NCBI RefSeq assembly: GCF_012641265.1
Contig: NZ_JABAHZ010000001.1
Span: forward strand, 1,745,446-1,809,445
Direction: 5' to 3'
DNA from: Chitinophaga eiseniae
Lineage (GTDB): Bacteria; Bacteroidota; Bacteroidia; Chitinophagales; Chitinophagaceae
Length of the DNA stretch: 64,000 nt
The notes under the pieces are model-generated. The model was not told the DNA's origin, made no database searches, and was given only the letters and a program-made list of their open reading frames with translations. The position numbers were made by a program, and so were the translations under genes. Within the stretch, counting starts at the first letter, position 1; each line of letters begins with the position of its first letter. Of this stretch, positions 8,970 through 18,400 are shown one piece after another.

Positions 8970-11900
8970 ATGATCAGAGCTGAAAATTTCTATGTGGTAA
9001 GAACGCCACTCTTACCTGTTAATACTATCCAGCAGTTAAGCCATATTACTAATGCCACACTTTCTACTGTCATCAAAGATATTTTCCAGGATGCCTGCCT
9101 GCAGGAAGCTATTTACATTGCTTCCCCGGAGCTATACCAGGAATGGCAAAAGTGGCAGCACGGTACCGGCGTCAGTGAAAAAGACCAATATAAACTGGCC
9201 CTCACCCTCTATCGTTACCTGCTCAGGATGAGCACCCGCTGTACGCCCTATGGCCTCTTTGCAGGCTGCGCTACCGGCGAAACCGCCGATCACACCAGCA
9301 TACAACTGCAGGAGAAAACAGCCCATAAAAAACATTGTCGCCTGGATATGAACTACGTAGCAGAACTGGCCGCCGCCATCACTGCCACACCTGCTATCCG
9401 GGAACAACTACGCTATTATCCCAACAACTCACTATATGCCACCGGCGCTCATTACCGTTACGCCGCATACAGCATCAAAAATAAAATCCGCACTTACTTT
9501 CTTACAGCCGTCAATAAAAGCCCCTATCTCGACAAAATGCTGGCTACCGCCGCTACCGGCGCACGGTTGAGCGAAATCCGCAACAGTATTACCAGCGCAG
9601 ACATCTCCGCGGAAGAAGCCGCCGAATTTACAGCTGAACTACTCGAACATCAGCTACTTGTGAGCGAACTGGAACCGACTGTTACCGGGGAAGAATTTTT
9701 TGTGCAACTGGTAAACCGCCTGGCTGCGCTCCCGGAAGCGGAAACATTCATCAGGCCCCTGTCTCAACTGCAAAAAATACTACAGGCGCAGGACACCGGC
9801 GTCGAAAAATATACGGCAGCCCATGCACTCGTAAAATCACTATTACCCGATACCAGCAATAAAGACCTGGTACAAACAGACCTGTTTTTGGCCACCAACA
9901 GCAACCAATTGAGCCACACCGTCGTGAATGAACTGGCTGCTCAAATGGGACAACTATGGAAACTGGCCACTCAACACCAAAACACCGACCTGCAACAGTT
10001 CTGCCAGGCATTCCATCAGCGCTATGAAGAACAGGAAATTCCACTCAGCCTGGCACTTGACACCGAAGCAGGCATCGGGTACGGCTCCTACTCCGGCAGC
10101 GGATCTGATCATACACCACTGGTAGACGATGTGCATATTATAAAACAAGCACCGGCGAATAACCAGCCCCATAGCAAAATGCAGGACTTCCAACTGCAAC
10201 AGCTGCTGGCCTGCCTGCAACAACGTAAACAAACCATTACCCTTACCCGGGAACAACTGGATACCCTAAAAGATACGGATACCAGCCCTGTACTGCCGCA
10301 CAGCATGTACCTGATGGGCAGCATACTGGCCGGCAGCGCAACCGACATCGATCATGGACACTACCTGTTTGATATGAGCGGCTGCTCGGGCCCCTCCGCT
10401 GCCAACCTGCTCGGCCGATTTTGTCACGGCGACGAAAAACTACTGGCCAACGTACAAGCATGCCTGCAGGAGGAAGAAGCCGCCGACCCGGAAAAAATCT
10501 ACGCGGAAGTGGTACACCTCCCCGAATCAAGAACCGGCAATATATTGATGCGCCCACGACTCAGGAAATATGAAATCGTATACCTGGCCAACAGCACTAC
10601 ACCGGATGACTGTCAATTACCACTCTCCGACCTGATGGTAAGCGTGCAAAATAACAAAGTGGTGCTGCGATCTAAAAAACTGGACAAGATCATCGTTCCC
10701 AGGCTTAGCACCGCACACAACTACCACCAGGGACTCCCCGTATACAAATTCCTGTGCGATCTGCAACACCAGGACTATCACACCGGCATTATGTGGCGCT
10801 GGCAGATTCCAGGCGATATCTCCTTCCTCCCACGCGTACAATACGGCAATATTATTCTCAGCAAAAGCACCTGGCTGCTGCATAAAAAAACCTACCCCAC
10901 ACTCGCCAACGCCGCGGCAGGAGATTATATGACCCTCTTCCGGGAAATCAGCGCACAACTGGAGCTTCCGCGGTATGTGGTCATCAGGGAAGGCGACAAT
11001 GAACTGCCGGCGGATCTTCACAATGAAGTATCCGTACACCTGCTGGTAACCCAACTGCTCAAAAAAGAACAGGTCACCCTGCAGGAATACCTCCATACAC
11101 CTGACAACTGCTGGATAACGGGAACTGATGGGAAACATACCAATGAATTGATCATCCCGCTAAAGAATATCTCTTCCGAAAAAAACAAAAGAGATACTGG
11201 TATTTACCCAGGATCGGCTGCCAGCGCTCTACCTACGAGGAAATTTGCCACCGGCAGTGAATGGCTGTATGTAAAATTGTACACCGGCACCCGGAATGCT
11301 GAATCCCTCCTGAAATCAGTGATACGCCCCCTTGCACTATCCTTGCAGGAAGAAAGGCTCATCGACAAATGGTTCTTTATCCGCTACACCGATCCGGATC
11401 ATCACCTGCGGGTCAGGTTCCATCACGCCAGCGACAAAGGATTCTGGAAAACAGTAATGGAAAAACTATACGAGCAACTCGCACCTCATATCGGAAACGG
11501 GCAACTGTATCGCATGCAGACCGATACCTATGAACGGGAAATTGAACGCTACGGCATCCATACCATGAGGTTCAGCGAGGATATTTTCCACTGCGACAGT
11601 GAATGTGTAACCGGCATTATCGACCTGCTGGAAGAGGAAGAAGGAGAAGCCTATCGCTGGAAGCTCGCACTGCGGGGGATTGATAGCCTGCTGGACGATT
11701 TTGGTTATCGTCTTCCGCATAAAGCAGCACTGCTAAAAAAATTGCAGTCAGGTTTCTTTGAAGAATTTGGCGGAGGGAAACCGCTGCTATTACAGCTCAA
11801 CGATAAATACCGCGCGGAAATGCGCCCTGTCAGCAGCTTTCTCGATCCCACGCAAGATAACGATAACGACATCGCAGCTGCCATCGCTTTCTTTGACGCC

Positions 11901-12119
11901 CGCTCGCGGAAAATAAAAGAGCTGTTGCAGGAAACCGGTACCAGGGGAAATGACGACCTGCTGTCGAGTTACATTCATATGTTCCTTAACCGGATATTAT
12001 TGTCCAACCAGCGTAAACATGAACTGGTACTCTATCATTTCCTGCACCGGTATTATGAATCCCGACTGGCTATCGCACAGAAGCAACAACAAACAAAGCC
12101 TCTATTAATCACTAAATAA
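8970..12119 (+). CDS. lanB: Full-length class I lanthipeptide dehydratase (LanB)
   Basis: At 1049 residues this is a complete, non-split LanB. The N-terminal glutamylation domain has the family opening YVVRTPLLP and the signature RMSTRCTPYGLFAG at residues 86-99. The C-terminal SpaB_C-type elimination domain spans about 764-1040 (WLYVKLYTGTR, then WFFIRYTDPDHHLRVRFH). Class I LanB enzymes use glutamyl-tRNA to activate Ser/Thr of the precursor, then eliminate glutamate to give Dha/Dhb. The gene is divergent from two precursors and LanC, and a third precursor follows 10 bp after its stop. No dedicated ABC exporter or leader protease gene is visible. Confidence 0.93.
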   Translation: MIRAENFYVVRTPLLPVNTIQQLSHITNATLSTVIKDIFQDACLQEAIYIASPELYQEWQKWQHGTGVSEKDQYKLALTLYRYLLRMSTRCTPYGLFAGCATGETADHTSIQLQEKTAHKKHCRLDMNYVAELAAAITATPAIREQLRYYPNNSLYATGAHYRYAAYSIKNKIRTYFLTAVNKSPYLDKMLATAATGARLSEIRNSITSADISAEEAAEFTAELLEHQLLVSELEPTVTGEEFFVQLVNRLAALPEAETFIRPLSQLQKILQAQDTGVEKYTAAHALVKSLLPDTSNKDLVQTDLFLATNSNQLSHTVVNELAAQMGQLWKLATQHQNTDLQQFCQAFHQRYEEQEIPLSLALDTEAGIGYGSYSGSGSDHTPLVDDVHIIKQAPANNQPHSKMQDFQLQQLLACLQQRKQTITLTREQLDTLKDTDTSPVLPHSMYLMGSILAGSATDIDHGHYLFDMSGCSGPSAANLLGRFCHGDEKLLANVQACLQEEEAADPEKIYAEVVHLPESRTGNILMRPRLRKYEIVYLANSTTPDDCQLPLSDLMVSVQNNKVVLRSKKLDKIIVPRLSTAHNYHQGLPVYKFLCDLQHQDYHTGIMWRWQIPGDISFLPRVQYGNIILSKSTWLLHKKTYPTLANAAAGDYMTLFREISAQLELPRYVVIREGDNELPADLHNEVSVHLLVTQLLKKEQVTLQEYLHTPDNCWITGTDGKHTNELIIPLKNISSEKNKRDTGIYPGSAASALPTRKFATGSEWLYVKLYTGTRNAESLLKSVIRPLALSLQEERLIDKWFFIRYTDPDHHLRVRFHHASDKGFWKTVMEKLYEQLAPHIGNGQLYRMQTDTYEREIERYGIHTMRFSEDIFHCDSECVTGIIDLLEEEEGEAYRWKLALRGIDSLLDDFGYRLPHKAALLKKLQSGFFEEFGGGKPLLLQLNDKYRAEMRPVSSFLDPTQDNDNDIAAAIAFFDARSRKIKELLQETGTRGNDDLLSSYIHMFLNRILLSNQRKHELVLYHFLHRYYESRLAIAQKQQQTKPLLITK

Positions 12120-12129
12120 AAATTTGAGT

Positions 12130-12264
12130 ATGAAAAAGCAACAAGCAAAAAAAATGACCCTGGGCGCCGTAAAAGTGGCCAAATTAAATGGTAATGCGCA
12201 AGGACAGAAAATTCCTACCACTACCGTCTTTACTACCACCACTCATCACACCTTCGATTGCTAA
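12130..12264 (+). CDS. Thr-rich class I lanthipeptide precursor with a single terminal Cys (44 residues)
   Basis: This short frame starts 10 bp after lanB and ends at a TAA at 12262. The leader KKMTLGAVKVAKL matches the two precursors on the other strand. The core differs sharply: eight Thr (30-32, 35-38, 41) and only one Cys, the C-terminal residue 44. At most one thioether ring can form, so the mature product would be mostly dehydrobutyrine with one possible terminal ring. A strong terminator follows at once, so it is co-transcribed with lanB and is the last gene of that unit. Confidence 0.87.
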   Translation: MKKQQAKKMTLGAVKVAKLNGNAQGQKIPTTTVFTTTTHHTFDC

Positions 12265-12272
12265 CATTAAAA

Positions 12273-12326
12273 AATACCGGGCATTGGCATTGTTTACTCC
12301 TACAAACAATGCCGCTACCCGGTATT
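12273..12326. terminator. Long hairpin terminator after the lanB unit
   Basis: Two nested arm pairs (AATACCGGG with CCCGGTATT, and GCATTGTTT with AAACAATGC) form an extended stem-loop between the converging precursor (stop 12264) and FAD oxidoreductase (stop 12347). Confidence 0.75.
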
Positions 12327-12346
12327 ATTATTGTATATGCTTCCGT

Positions 12347-14326
12347 TTATTCAGGAATAAATAAAATAGCATCTGCTACTACTACCCCATCCGATTCCCG
12401 GTTGCTGATTTCTACATAAGTATTTTTTCCTGCGCTCAGGGTATGCACTCCCAAATCCACCCATTCGCCGGAAGTCTGCCCTTCTACTTTCACTGACTCC
12501 GATTTAACAGGTATCCTGGTTTCCTGTTGCCCATTGTTGATCTTTACCCAGGTAACGGTAGCATGATTAGGTACCCTTGGAATATACGCATATACCTTGT
12601 AACGTCCTTGCGCCGGCACTTCCGGCAAAAAGCGCATAAATTTGTCAGTTGCGCCCTTAGACGTATCGGCTAAAAAAGAAGGACCATAACCGCCCCAGGT
12701 CACCCGGTCCCAGGAACCGCTTTTCACGGTATGGGCTTCATCATCGTTATCTACCAGGATCTCTGGTTTACTATTGTTGGCCAGCGGATTTTCTTTCAGC
12801 ATACGTTGCACTGCCGTTACGTCCACATCCTGTACCGGGGCGTGACCATCGATGGCCACGGCGGCGGCGGTAGCGGCCGACTGTCCCAGCACCATAAATA
12901 CCGGCTCCATTCGAATAGACCCATAAGCGATATGAGACGCAGATAAACATACCGGTACCAGCAGGTTTTTACAATCGCTGGCTTTCGGAATGATAGAACG
13001 GTAAGAAACCGGGTAAGGTCCAAATCCACCCTTTTGTACATCGCCTTCATTTTTCACCATCCCGTTTACCACGATACGCTGGCAGTTGTGCGAATCCATG
13101 GTATAAGCGGCCATGCCTACGCCGTCGCTTATCTTTTCATGTCCTTCGCAATTGGCCTGGGTCATCACGTAAGCACCCACCATGCGGCGCACTTCCCTCA
13201 CATACATTTGCGGCGACCAGTGCCCATTGTCGGTGTATTCGTCCTTGGGATAGCCCCAGGCAAGCATTTCCTTGCGCAGCAGCTCAGGCATGCGTTCGTC
13301 ATGACCAATAAAGTACAGCAGCCCCTTTGTATAGTTTTCATGTGCTTTTATAATACGTTGCCGCGTGGCATCATCTGCCTCCGGGTAATCATAGTTCATA
13401 CCTATCATGTCGGTAGAAAAAGCGCCCCTGTTATTAATATCGGTTTTACCGCCCGGCATGTGGCTGATGATCATGATGGTATTCAGGGTGGGGGCATTTA
13501 ATTTGGGGAGCAATCGCAGCAACAGCTCATACCGGGACGGATCATAATCTTCCGGTTTGGTGATCGGTACCTGGTTATTGGGTTGATTAGTCAGGCAAAT
13601 TCTATAATTATAAGCCTGCACTTTTTTATCGCCGGTGCCGGGTGCATCCAGGGTAGCCGGGCTAATGCCCCACAATAGCCCGCTTTCCGGCTTGCCAGGA
13701 ATTTTGTAGGGATCCACACCATCAGGAAACTGGTGTTCATGCATCATCTGCACGCCATTATACGTTTCATGATACAGGCTGTTAGCTTCCCGCCCTACCG
13801 TATACGCTACGCCGGCTTTCGCCATTAAATCGCCCTCGTAGGAACAGTCGATAAACATTTTGGCTTTCACCACTTCCGAAGTGTGACCTTTCACGGTGAT
13901 TTCCGTAATATATCCATTTTTCTTGCGGACACTGTTGAGTTGATATTCATACAGCACATTCACTTTAGCTGCATCAATATATTGCTGGAAAATATCGGCG
14001 GCTACATGTGGTTCAAAAATCCATTGCTCCAGCTTACCATAATGCTGACCAATGCGGCGGTAGAAGTCGCGGGAAATGCCTGTGATGGCAGATTTATTAC
14101 CGATGTCAGTATACCCCAATCCACCGGTGGTAAGGCCGCCCAGGTGTTTATCCGGTGAAATCAGCAGCACCGTTTTATGGAGTTGTTTTGCGGTATATGC
14201 AGCAATAACACCGGCGGAGGTGCCACCGTAAATACAAACATCTACCTCCCTGGGGGTAACTGCAAAAAGGGATTGACCTGCCAGTAACAGCATACATGCG
14301 GGCAGCATGACTTTTTTCAATAACAT
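12347..14326 (-). CDS. Secreted FAD-dependent oxidoreductase with C-terminal golvesin-like domain
   Basis: A 659-residue protein with a signal peptide (cleavage near LFAV). The FAD-binding Rossmann motif follows (VCIYGGTSAGVIAAY, residues about 29-43), then GGLTTGGLGYTDIG, the pattern of the FAD_oxidored (PF12831) family. The last ~130 residues form a beta-sandwich resembling golvesin/xanthan-lyase C-terminal carbohydrate-binding modules (GRYKVYAYIPRVPNH, ending VVVADAILFIPE). Members are often annotated as xanthan-lyase-like without a proven substrate. Two TACTAA palindromes lie upstream. It converges on the lanthipeptide unit and shows no link to it. Confidence 0.88.
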   Translation of the reverse strand: MLLKKVMLPACMLLLAGQSLFAVTPREVDVCIYGGTSAGVIAAYTAKQLHKTVLLISPDKHLGGLTTGGLGYTDIGNKSAITGISRDFYRRIGQHYGKLEQWIFEPHVAADIFQQYIDAAKVNVLYEYQLNSVRKKNGYITEITVKGHTSEVVKAKMFIDCSYEGDLMAKAGVAYTVGREANSLYHETYNGVQMMHEHQFPDGVDPYKIPGKPESGLLWGISPATLDAPGTGDKKVQAYNYRICLTNQPNNQVPITKPEDYDPSRYELLLRLLPKLNAPTLNTIMIISHMPGGKTDINNRGAFSTDMIGMNYDYPEADDATRQRIIKAHENYTKGLLYFIGHDERMPELLRKEMLAWGYPKDEYTDNGHWSPQMYVREVRRMVGAYVMTQANCEGHEKISDGVGMAAYTMDSHNCQRIVVNGMVKNEGDVQKGGFGPYPVSYRSIIPKASDCKNLLVPVCLSASHIAYGSIRMEPVFMVLGQSAATAAAVAIDGHAPVQDVDVTAVQRMLKENPLANNSKPEILVDNDDEAHTVKSGSWDRVTWGGYGPSFLADTSKGATDKFMRFLPEVPAQGRYKVYAYIPRVPNHATVTWVKINNGQQETRIPVKSESVKVEGQTSGEWVDLGVHTLSAGKNTYVEISNRESDGVVVADAILFIPE

Positions 14327-14537
14327 AATTCGTAAAAAATGATAGTTGATACAGACAAAACTGCGAAGGCTGTAACGTGGAACTTACAGGATAGCAGCAT
14401 ATATTCCTCATCAATATACAGCGCATTGCTTAGAAAAGGAAATGCACGGAAAAGATATAATACGGGGGAAAAATGATTGCACGACAAATTTATTACCCGG
14501 GATTGCAGGACATATTCTCCTGCCACGGGAGCATAAT

Positions 14538-14554
14538 TACTAATTAAATTAGTA
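14538..14554. promoter_or_regulatory. Perfect palindrome TACTAATT-A-AATTAGTA
   Basis: A perfect 17-bp palindrome in the region upstream of the FAD oxidoreductase. A near copy lies 105 bp away, centre to centre (about ten helical turns), which fits a dimeric regulator binding two sites. The regulator is unknown. Confidence 0.45.
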
Positions 14555-14566
14555 CCTATATAAAAT

Positions 14567-14612
14567 AAAGAAGCCCCGTTTACCTCTACAGCAGGGCATC
14601 CAGGACTTCTTT
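14567..14612 (-). terminator. Terminator of the lipocalin gene
   Basis: On the minus strand AAAGAAGTCC pairs with GGGCTTCTTT (10 bp, one G-U pair), followed by ATTTTAT. It lies about 80 bp after the lipocalin stop at 14690. Confidence 0.6.
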
Positions 14613-14639
14613 ACATTATTCAATTTGCTTTCGCTACAA

Positions 14640-14662
14640 AAATACTAATTTATTTAGTATTT
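14640..14662. promoter_or_regulatory. Second TACTAA palindrome
   Basis: AAATACTAA and TTAGTATTT (9-bp arms, 5-nt spacer) repeat the core of the palindrome at 14538. The pair lies in the 363-bp gap between the FAD oxidoreductase start and the lipocalin stop. Apart from these two sites and the terminator at 14567, nothing else was seen in that gap. Confidence 0.4.
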
Positions 14663-14689
14663 CATAATTTATTTTTTCACTTCCCGTAT

Positions 14690-15256
14690 TCAGGCATTCT
14701 GGTCGTGCTTCGTCCAGATGAATGCCCTGGTATCGTAACCCAGTGACGCAGCTTTATCGAGAAACCGTTGTTTGATGTCGGCTGGAATGCTGGTATGGCG
14801 GGACAATATCCAGATATGATGCAGGTTGTTACCAACCACGAGCGCATGTTTGTAATGTTCATCCACATCTATCACATTATAGCCTGCGTAAAAGGGCCCA
14901 AAGAAAGATACTTTAAGGCGGGCCAGTTCCGGCGGACCTATAAATTTTGCTTTGCCGGTGCTCTCCTTCCATTCCTGTTTATCCGGGTTAAATCCTTTGT
15001 TACTTACTTTGATATCGCTGCCACCATTCATTGCGTAAGTGGCGGTTACATTGGTCAGATGGCGCTCATATTTGTAGTCGAGCCGCGCGATCTCATACCA
15101 GGTGCCCAGGTACTTCCGTACATCAAAAGGATAGATAGGCTGTGCCCCCTTTGGAATAGAAACTTTAAACGCATTATACAATAAAATGGCGGCTGCCGCA
15201 GATACGCCGGCCGTAACGGCAATGGCCAACAATTTTTTATCCTTCTTCATAGCCAT
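14690..15256 (-). CDS. Blc-type bacterial lipocalin, membrane-anchored
   Basis: A 188-residue protein with an N-terminal hydrophobic anchor (residues 9-27) instead of the usual lipobox. Lipocalin signatures are all present: YLGTWYEIARLD (about 49-60), NKGFNPDKQEW (about 85-95), and ALVVGNNLHHIWILSR near 140. Blc-like lipocalins bind fatty acids or lysophospholipids at the envelope. The gene is monocistronic with its own terminator. The transmembrane anchor in place of lipidation is the only oddity. Confidence 0.9.
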   Translation of the reverse strand: MAMKKDKKLLAIAVTAGVSAAAAILLYNAFKVSIPKGAQPIYPFDVRKYLGTWYEIARLDYKYERHLTNVTATYAMNGGSDIKVSNKGFNPDKQEWKESTGKAKFIGPPELARLKVSFFGPFYAGYNVIDVDEHYKHALVVGNNLHHIWILSRHTSIPADIKQRFLDKAASLGYDTRAFIWTKHDQNA

Positions 15257-15401
15257 AATTTTATATCGGGAGAGCTACTACAAATATGTTGCCTTTATGA
15301 CGCGCTCGCCAGACGCGGGGCTGTCGTAAGCGTACTGTTGCTTTTTTGCTACAGTTAGTGGAAAGACGGACGGGCAGGTTACGCTGTTTCTACATGTAAC
15401 C

Positions 15402-15452
15402 ACAAAAAATAGCGTATGACGGGCGGCCGGTGGTGCCAGCCCTGTCATACGC
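15402..15452 (-). terminator. Intrinsic terminator of the PUL-type operon
   Basis: On the minus strand GCGTATGACAGGGC pairs with GCCCGTCATACGC (one bulge) and is followed by TATTTTTT, 17 bp past the stop of the glycosidase-like gene. It marks the 3' end of the SusC/D operon. Confidence 0.8.
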
Positions 15453-15468
15453 CTTCCTTAATGATCCT

Positions 15469-18400
15469 TTATTTTTCTATTCCAAACCCTACTTCGTTGG
15501 CCCAATGCGTTTTCCAGTCAGGATGAAAGGCCCTCGCATTCAGCTTGGATACGCTCCGCTCTTTCGCCAGCTCCATACAACTACCGGGCGCACCGTTATC
15601 ATTTACCCGGAACGATAACTTAATTTTCTGTCCCTTGTCCAGCGCCTTCTTTACATCCGGCAATTCGGCCCAGGGAATAGCACATTCGGTGATCACGGTA
15701 TTGCCTTCCCGGCGTATTACCAGTTGCCCGTTCTTTACGGCTCCCTCCCCTTCGGATTTAGGCTGACGGGGGAAGAAATGCTTACGATTTAAGCCCGGCG
15801 TCAACAACCGCCATATTTCAGCACCGCCGCCATATTCCGGCGCCACGGGATTCAGGGCATATTCATAGTCGGTACACTTATAACCGGTATACCGCGGCAT
15901 CGTTCCCGGTGGATTGGCCAGCATACCATCCTGCCCATCGGGTATTACATTAAAGGCCAGCAACACGTTATCGAAAGAATAGCCTAAACCGGAGTTATCA
16001 GGCGTCACCGGGTTTTTACGGTAGGTATAATGCCGTACCCCCGCTGGCCAAACGAGTGGGTATTTCAGCTCTTCCTGCAGAACTTTAAGCGTAACGCCGG
16101 CAGGCAATGCCGGCGGCTGTCCTGCGAGATAGTAGCCGCGCTTGCCATATACCCCTTTCCAATGGCCGCGGGTATCAAAATCTTCTCTTGCCGTATCGGT
16201 AGCGGCAGCGTCGTCAAACAGTACGGCGCCCAGTTTCACGCTGTACCACCAGTCCCTGCTGCGCAATACGATCCTTACTTTCCCGGAAAGCGGCAACAGC
16301 TCCCAGGTACCATTCCACAAATCTTTGATGTAGCGTTGGTGCACACGCTGGTCGCCTTTATATACTTCCACCATGATCCCCGGCACCCGGAGGTTAGGGA
16401 GATAAAGGCCTACCTGCGTAAGTTTATCTTCCCGTAATTGCAGGTCGATGCCGAAGGCGTTGGTATTATCAGCGCTCTCCAGGTACTGCATCGTATAACC
16501 GTTACTGTTGGGTAGTTGCAGGCCGCTCAGCGTATCGGCAGGTACGCTGCCCATTTTGCTGATCAGCGCGCGTTGCATATCCATGATATAAGCGGTATCG
16601 GGATAAAAGAATTCATCATCCGGGCGATGCTCAAACCGGTACGTTCCCGGATGCGGGGTGCTGTCGGCCACTTTGGAGGCAAAGTAAAAGTACTGATCGT
16701 CATAGGCGAAGTAGCCGTTAGCATAGCCGTTGGCGTTGGTATCAAAATTCTTGAATGGATACCAGGCGGCTTCCGTTACGCTAACGGTCGCCGCACCGCT
16801 ACTGCTCACTGTTTGCGGCAAGGCCGTTTTCCAGTCATCCAGTTTGCCATCTACGTGTATTCCTAACCGTGATATCACATTTACATGCATATCTTCCTGG
16901 TGCGAGGCGGCGCCATCGGCGCCGGCATCAAAACGGACGCTCAGCGGGTAGGTATTATTCACTGCCGCCGTGCCACCGGTGACTTTCACCGGGATGATAC
17001 GGGTTTCATGTGGCGCCAGGTGAACGGTATCGGGTATACGAAGTGGTAGTCCTCCCAATGTTACCTGGAGCCTGCCGGTCACCGGCCGGTTAAGGATATT
17101 GGTGAGCAGCAACGGCATAACAGGCTGTTGTTCGATGCGGGCGGTCATATCCTGCGCTATAATTTCCACCGGCTCATAACCTTCTATCCGCGCTATTTCC
17201 AGGGTTTGCAACAGGCGGGTAAAAGAACCTTTGCTACCGTTGGTGCGCAGGAAATATCCCTGGCTGTTCAGCGGTACCACCAGCTTCCCCGCTACCGGTG
17301 CGATGGTGTTGCCATAGAAATCATACAGCTGTACACCATCGGCGGGCAGCGTCATGCTGCCACCCTGCAAAGGTTCATATGGGCCTTTGCTGGACAGCCC
17401 GCGTACACCGCGAAAGAGTACATGCTCAGGGCCAAAGGCCTCGCCGATATCGCCACATACCACTACGGTGCCGTCGTCGGGTTGTTTGGGGCCTCCGTCA
17501 AATACCATTAGCCAGGGCAACCCTTTGGTGAAAAGCAATTGTTTAAAATCACGCTCTCCTACCAGGTGTTGTACGGCCCCCAACGCTGCTGCCTGGGACC
17601 AGGTATCCGGGATACGGGTCATTTCCTTCAAGCCTTCCGGTGTGTGTATTTGCTGGGTGAATCGTTCACTACCACGCCCGCCGGTATACATATACCCGGC
17701 GTAAATGCCCATGGACCGGTCGTACCCGGCCGAACGGCAGGTGGCTACGGTGAGGCCTATACGATCGTCGGTATTACCCACCCAGCTTTCTGTATCCCAT
17801 ATTTTAACGCGACCATGCGGGGATTTTCTGTTCACCCAATCGGGGTAAATAGCGGGCGATTCAATACCCTGGTAGTGTATAGAACAAAAATCGAAAATGG
17901 GCAGAAAGGTCATTTTCCCATCTGCAAACAGTTTGTCCCAGGCATTGGAATTGGAGTCGCCCCCACCTACCAATACATCTGCTCCTTTTTTACGGGCTTC
18001 CAGCACTGCCTGGGCCATCACTGTATATATCTCGCGATAACGTGGAATATCCGACTGCCAGCCGGAAATAGAAGCGCCCTCCCATGGCTCGTTCCATAAC
18101 GATACCGCGGTAACCGGGCCTTTGGGCCATCCATACTTCACGCATAACCGGTGTACAAACTCCCGGAAGTCGCCGTCGGACGATGGCGCCCATACAAAGT
18201 CCTGTTTTGTTTTTTTCATAACACCTGCCGAATCCAGGAAAGAACGGGGCCTGCCCAGTGGCAAAGGGGCCGTTCCCGCGCCAAACATCAGCAATACAGT
18301 GATATTTCTCTCTTTATATTCTTCCAGCTTACGGTTCAAATCCGCCATTTTTTCCGTATAGTCGCCGGCGTTAGTAGGTGTATAATCTACCCCCATGCGG

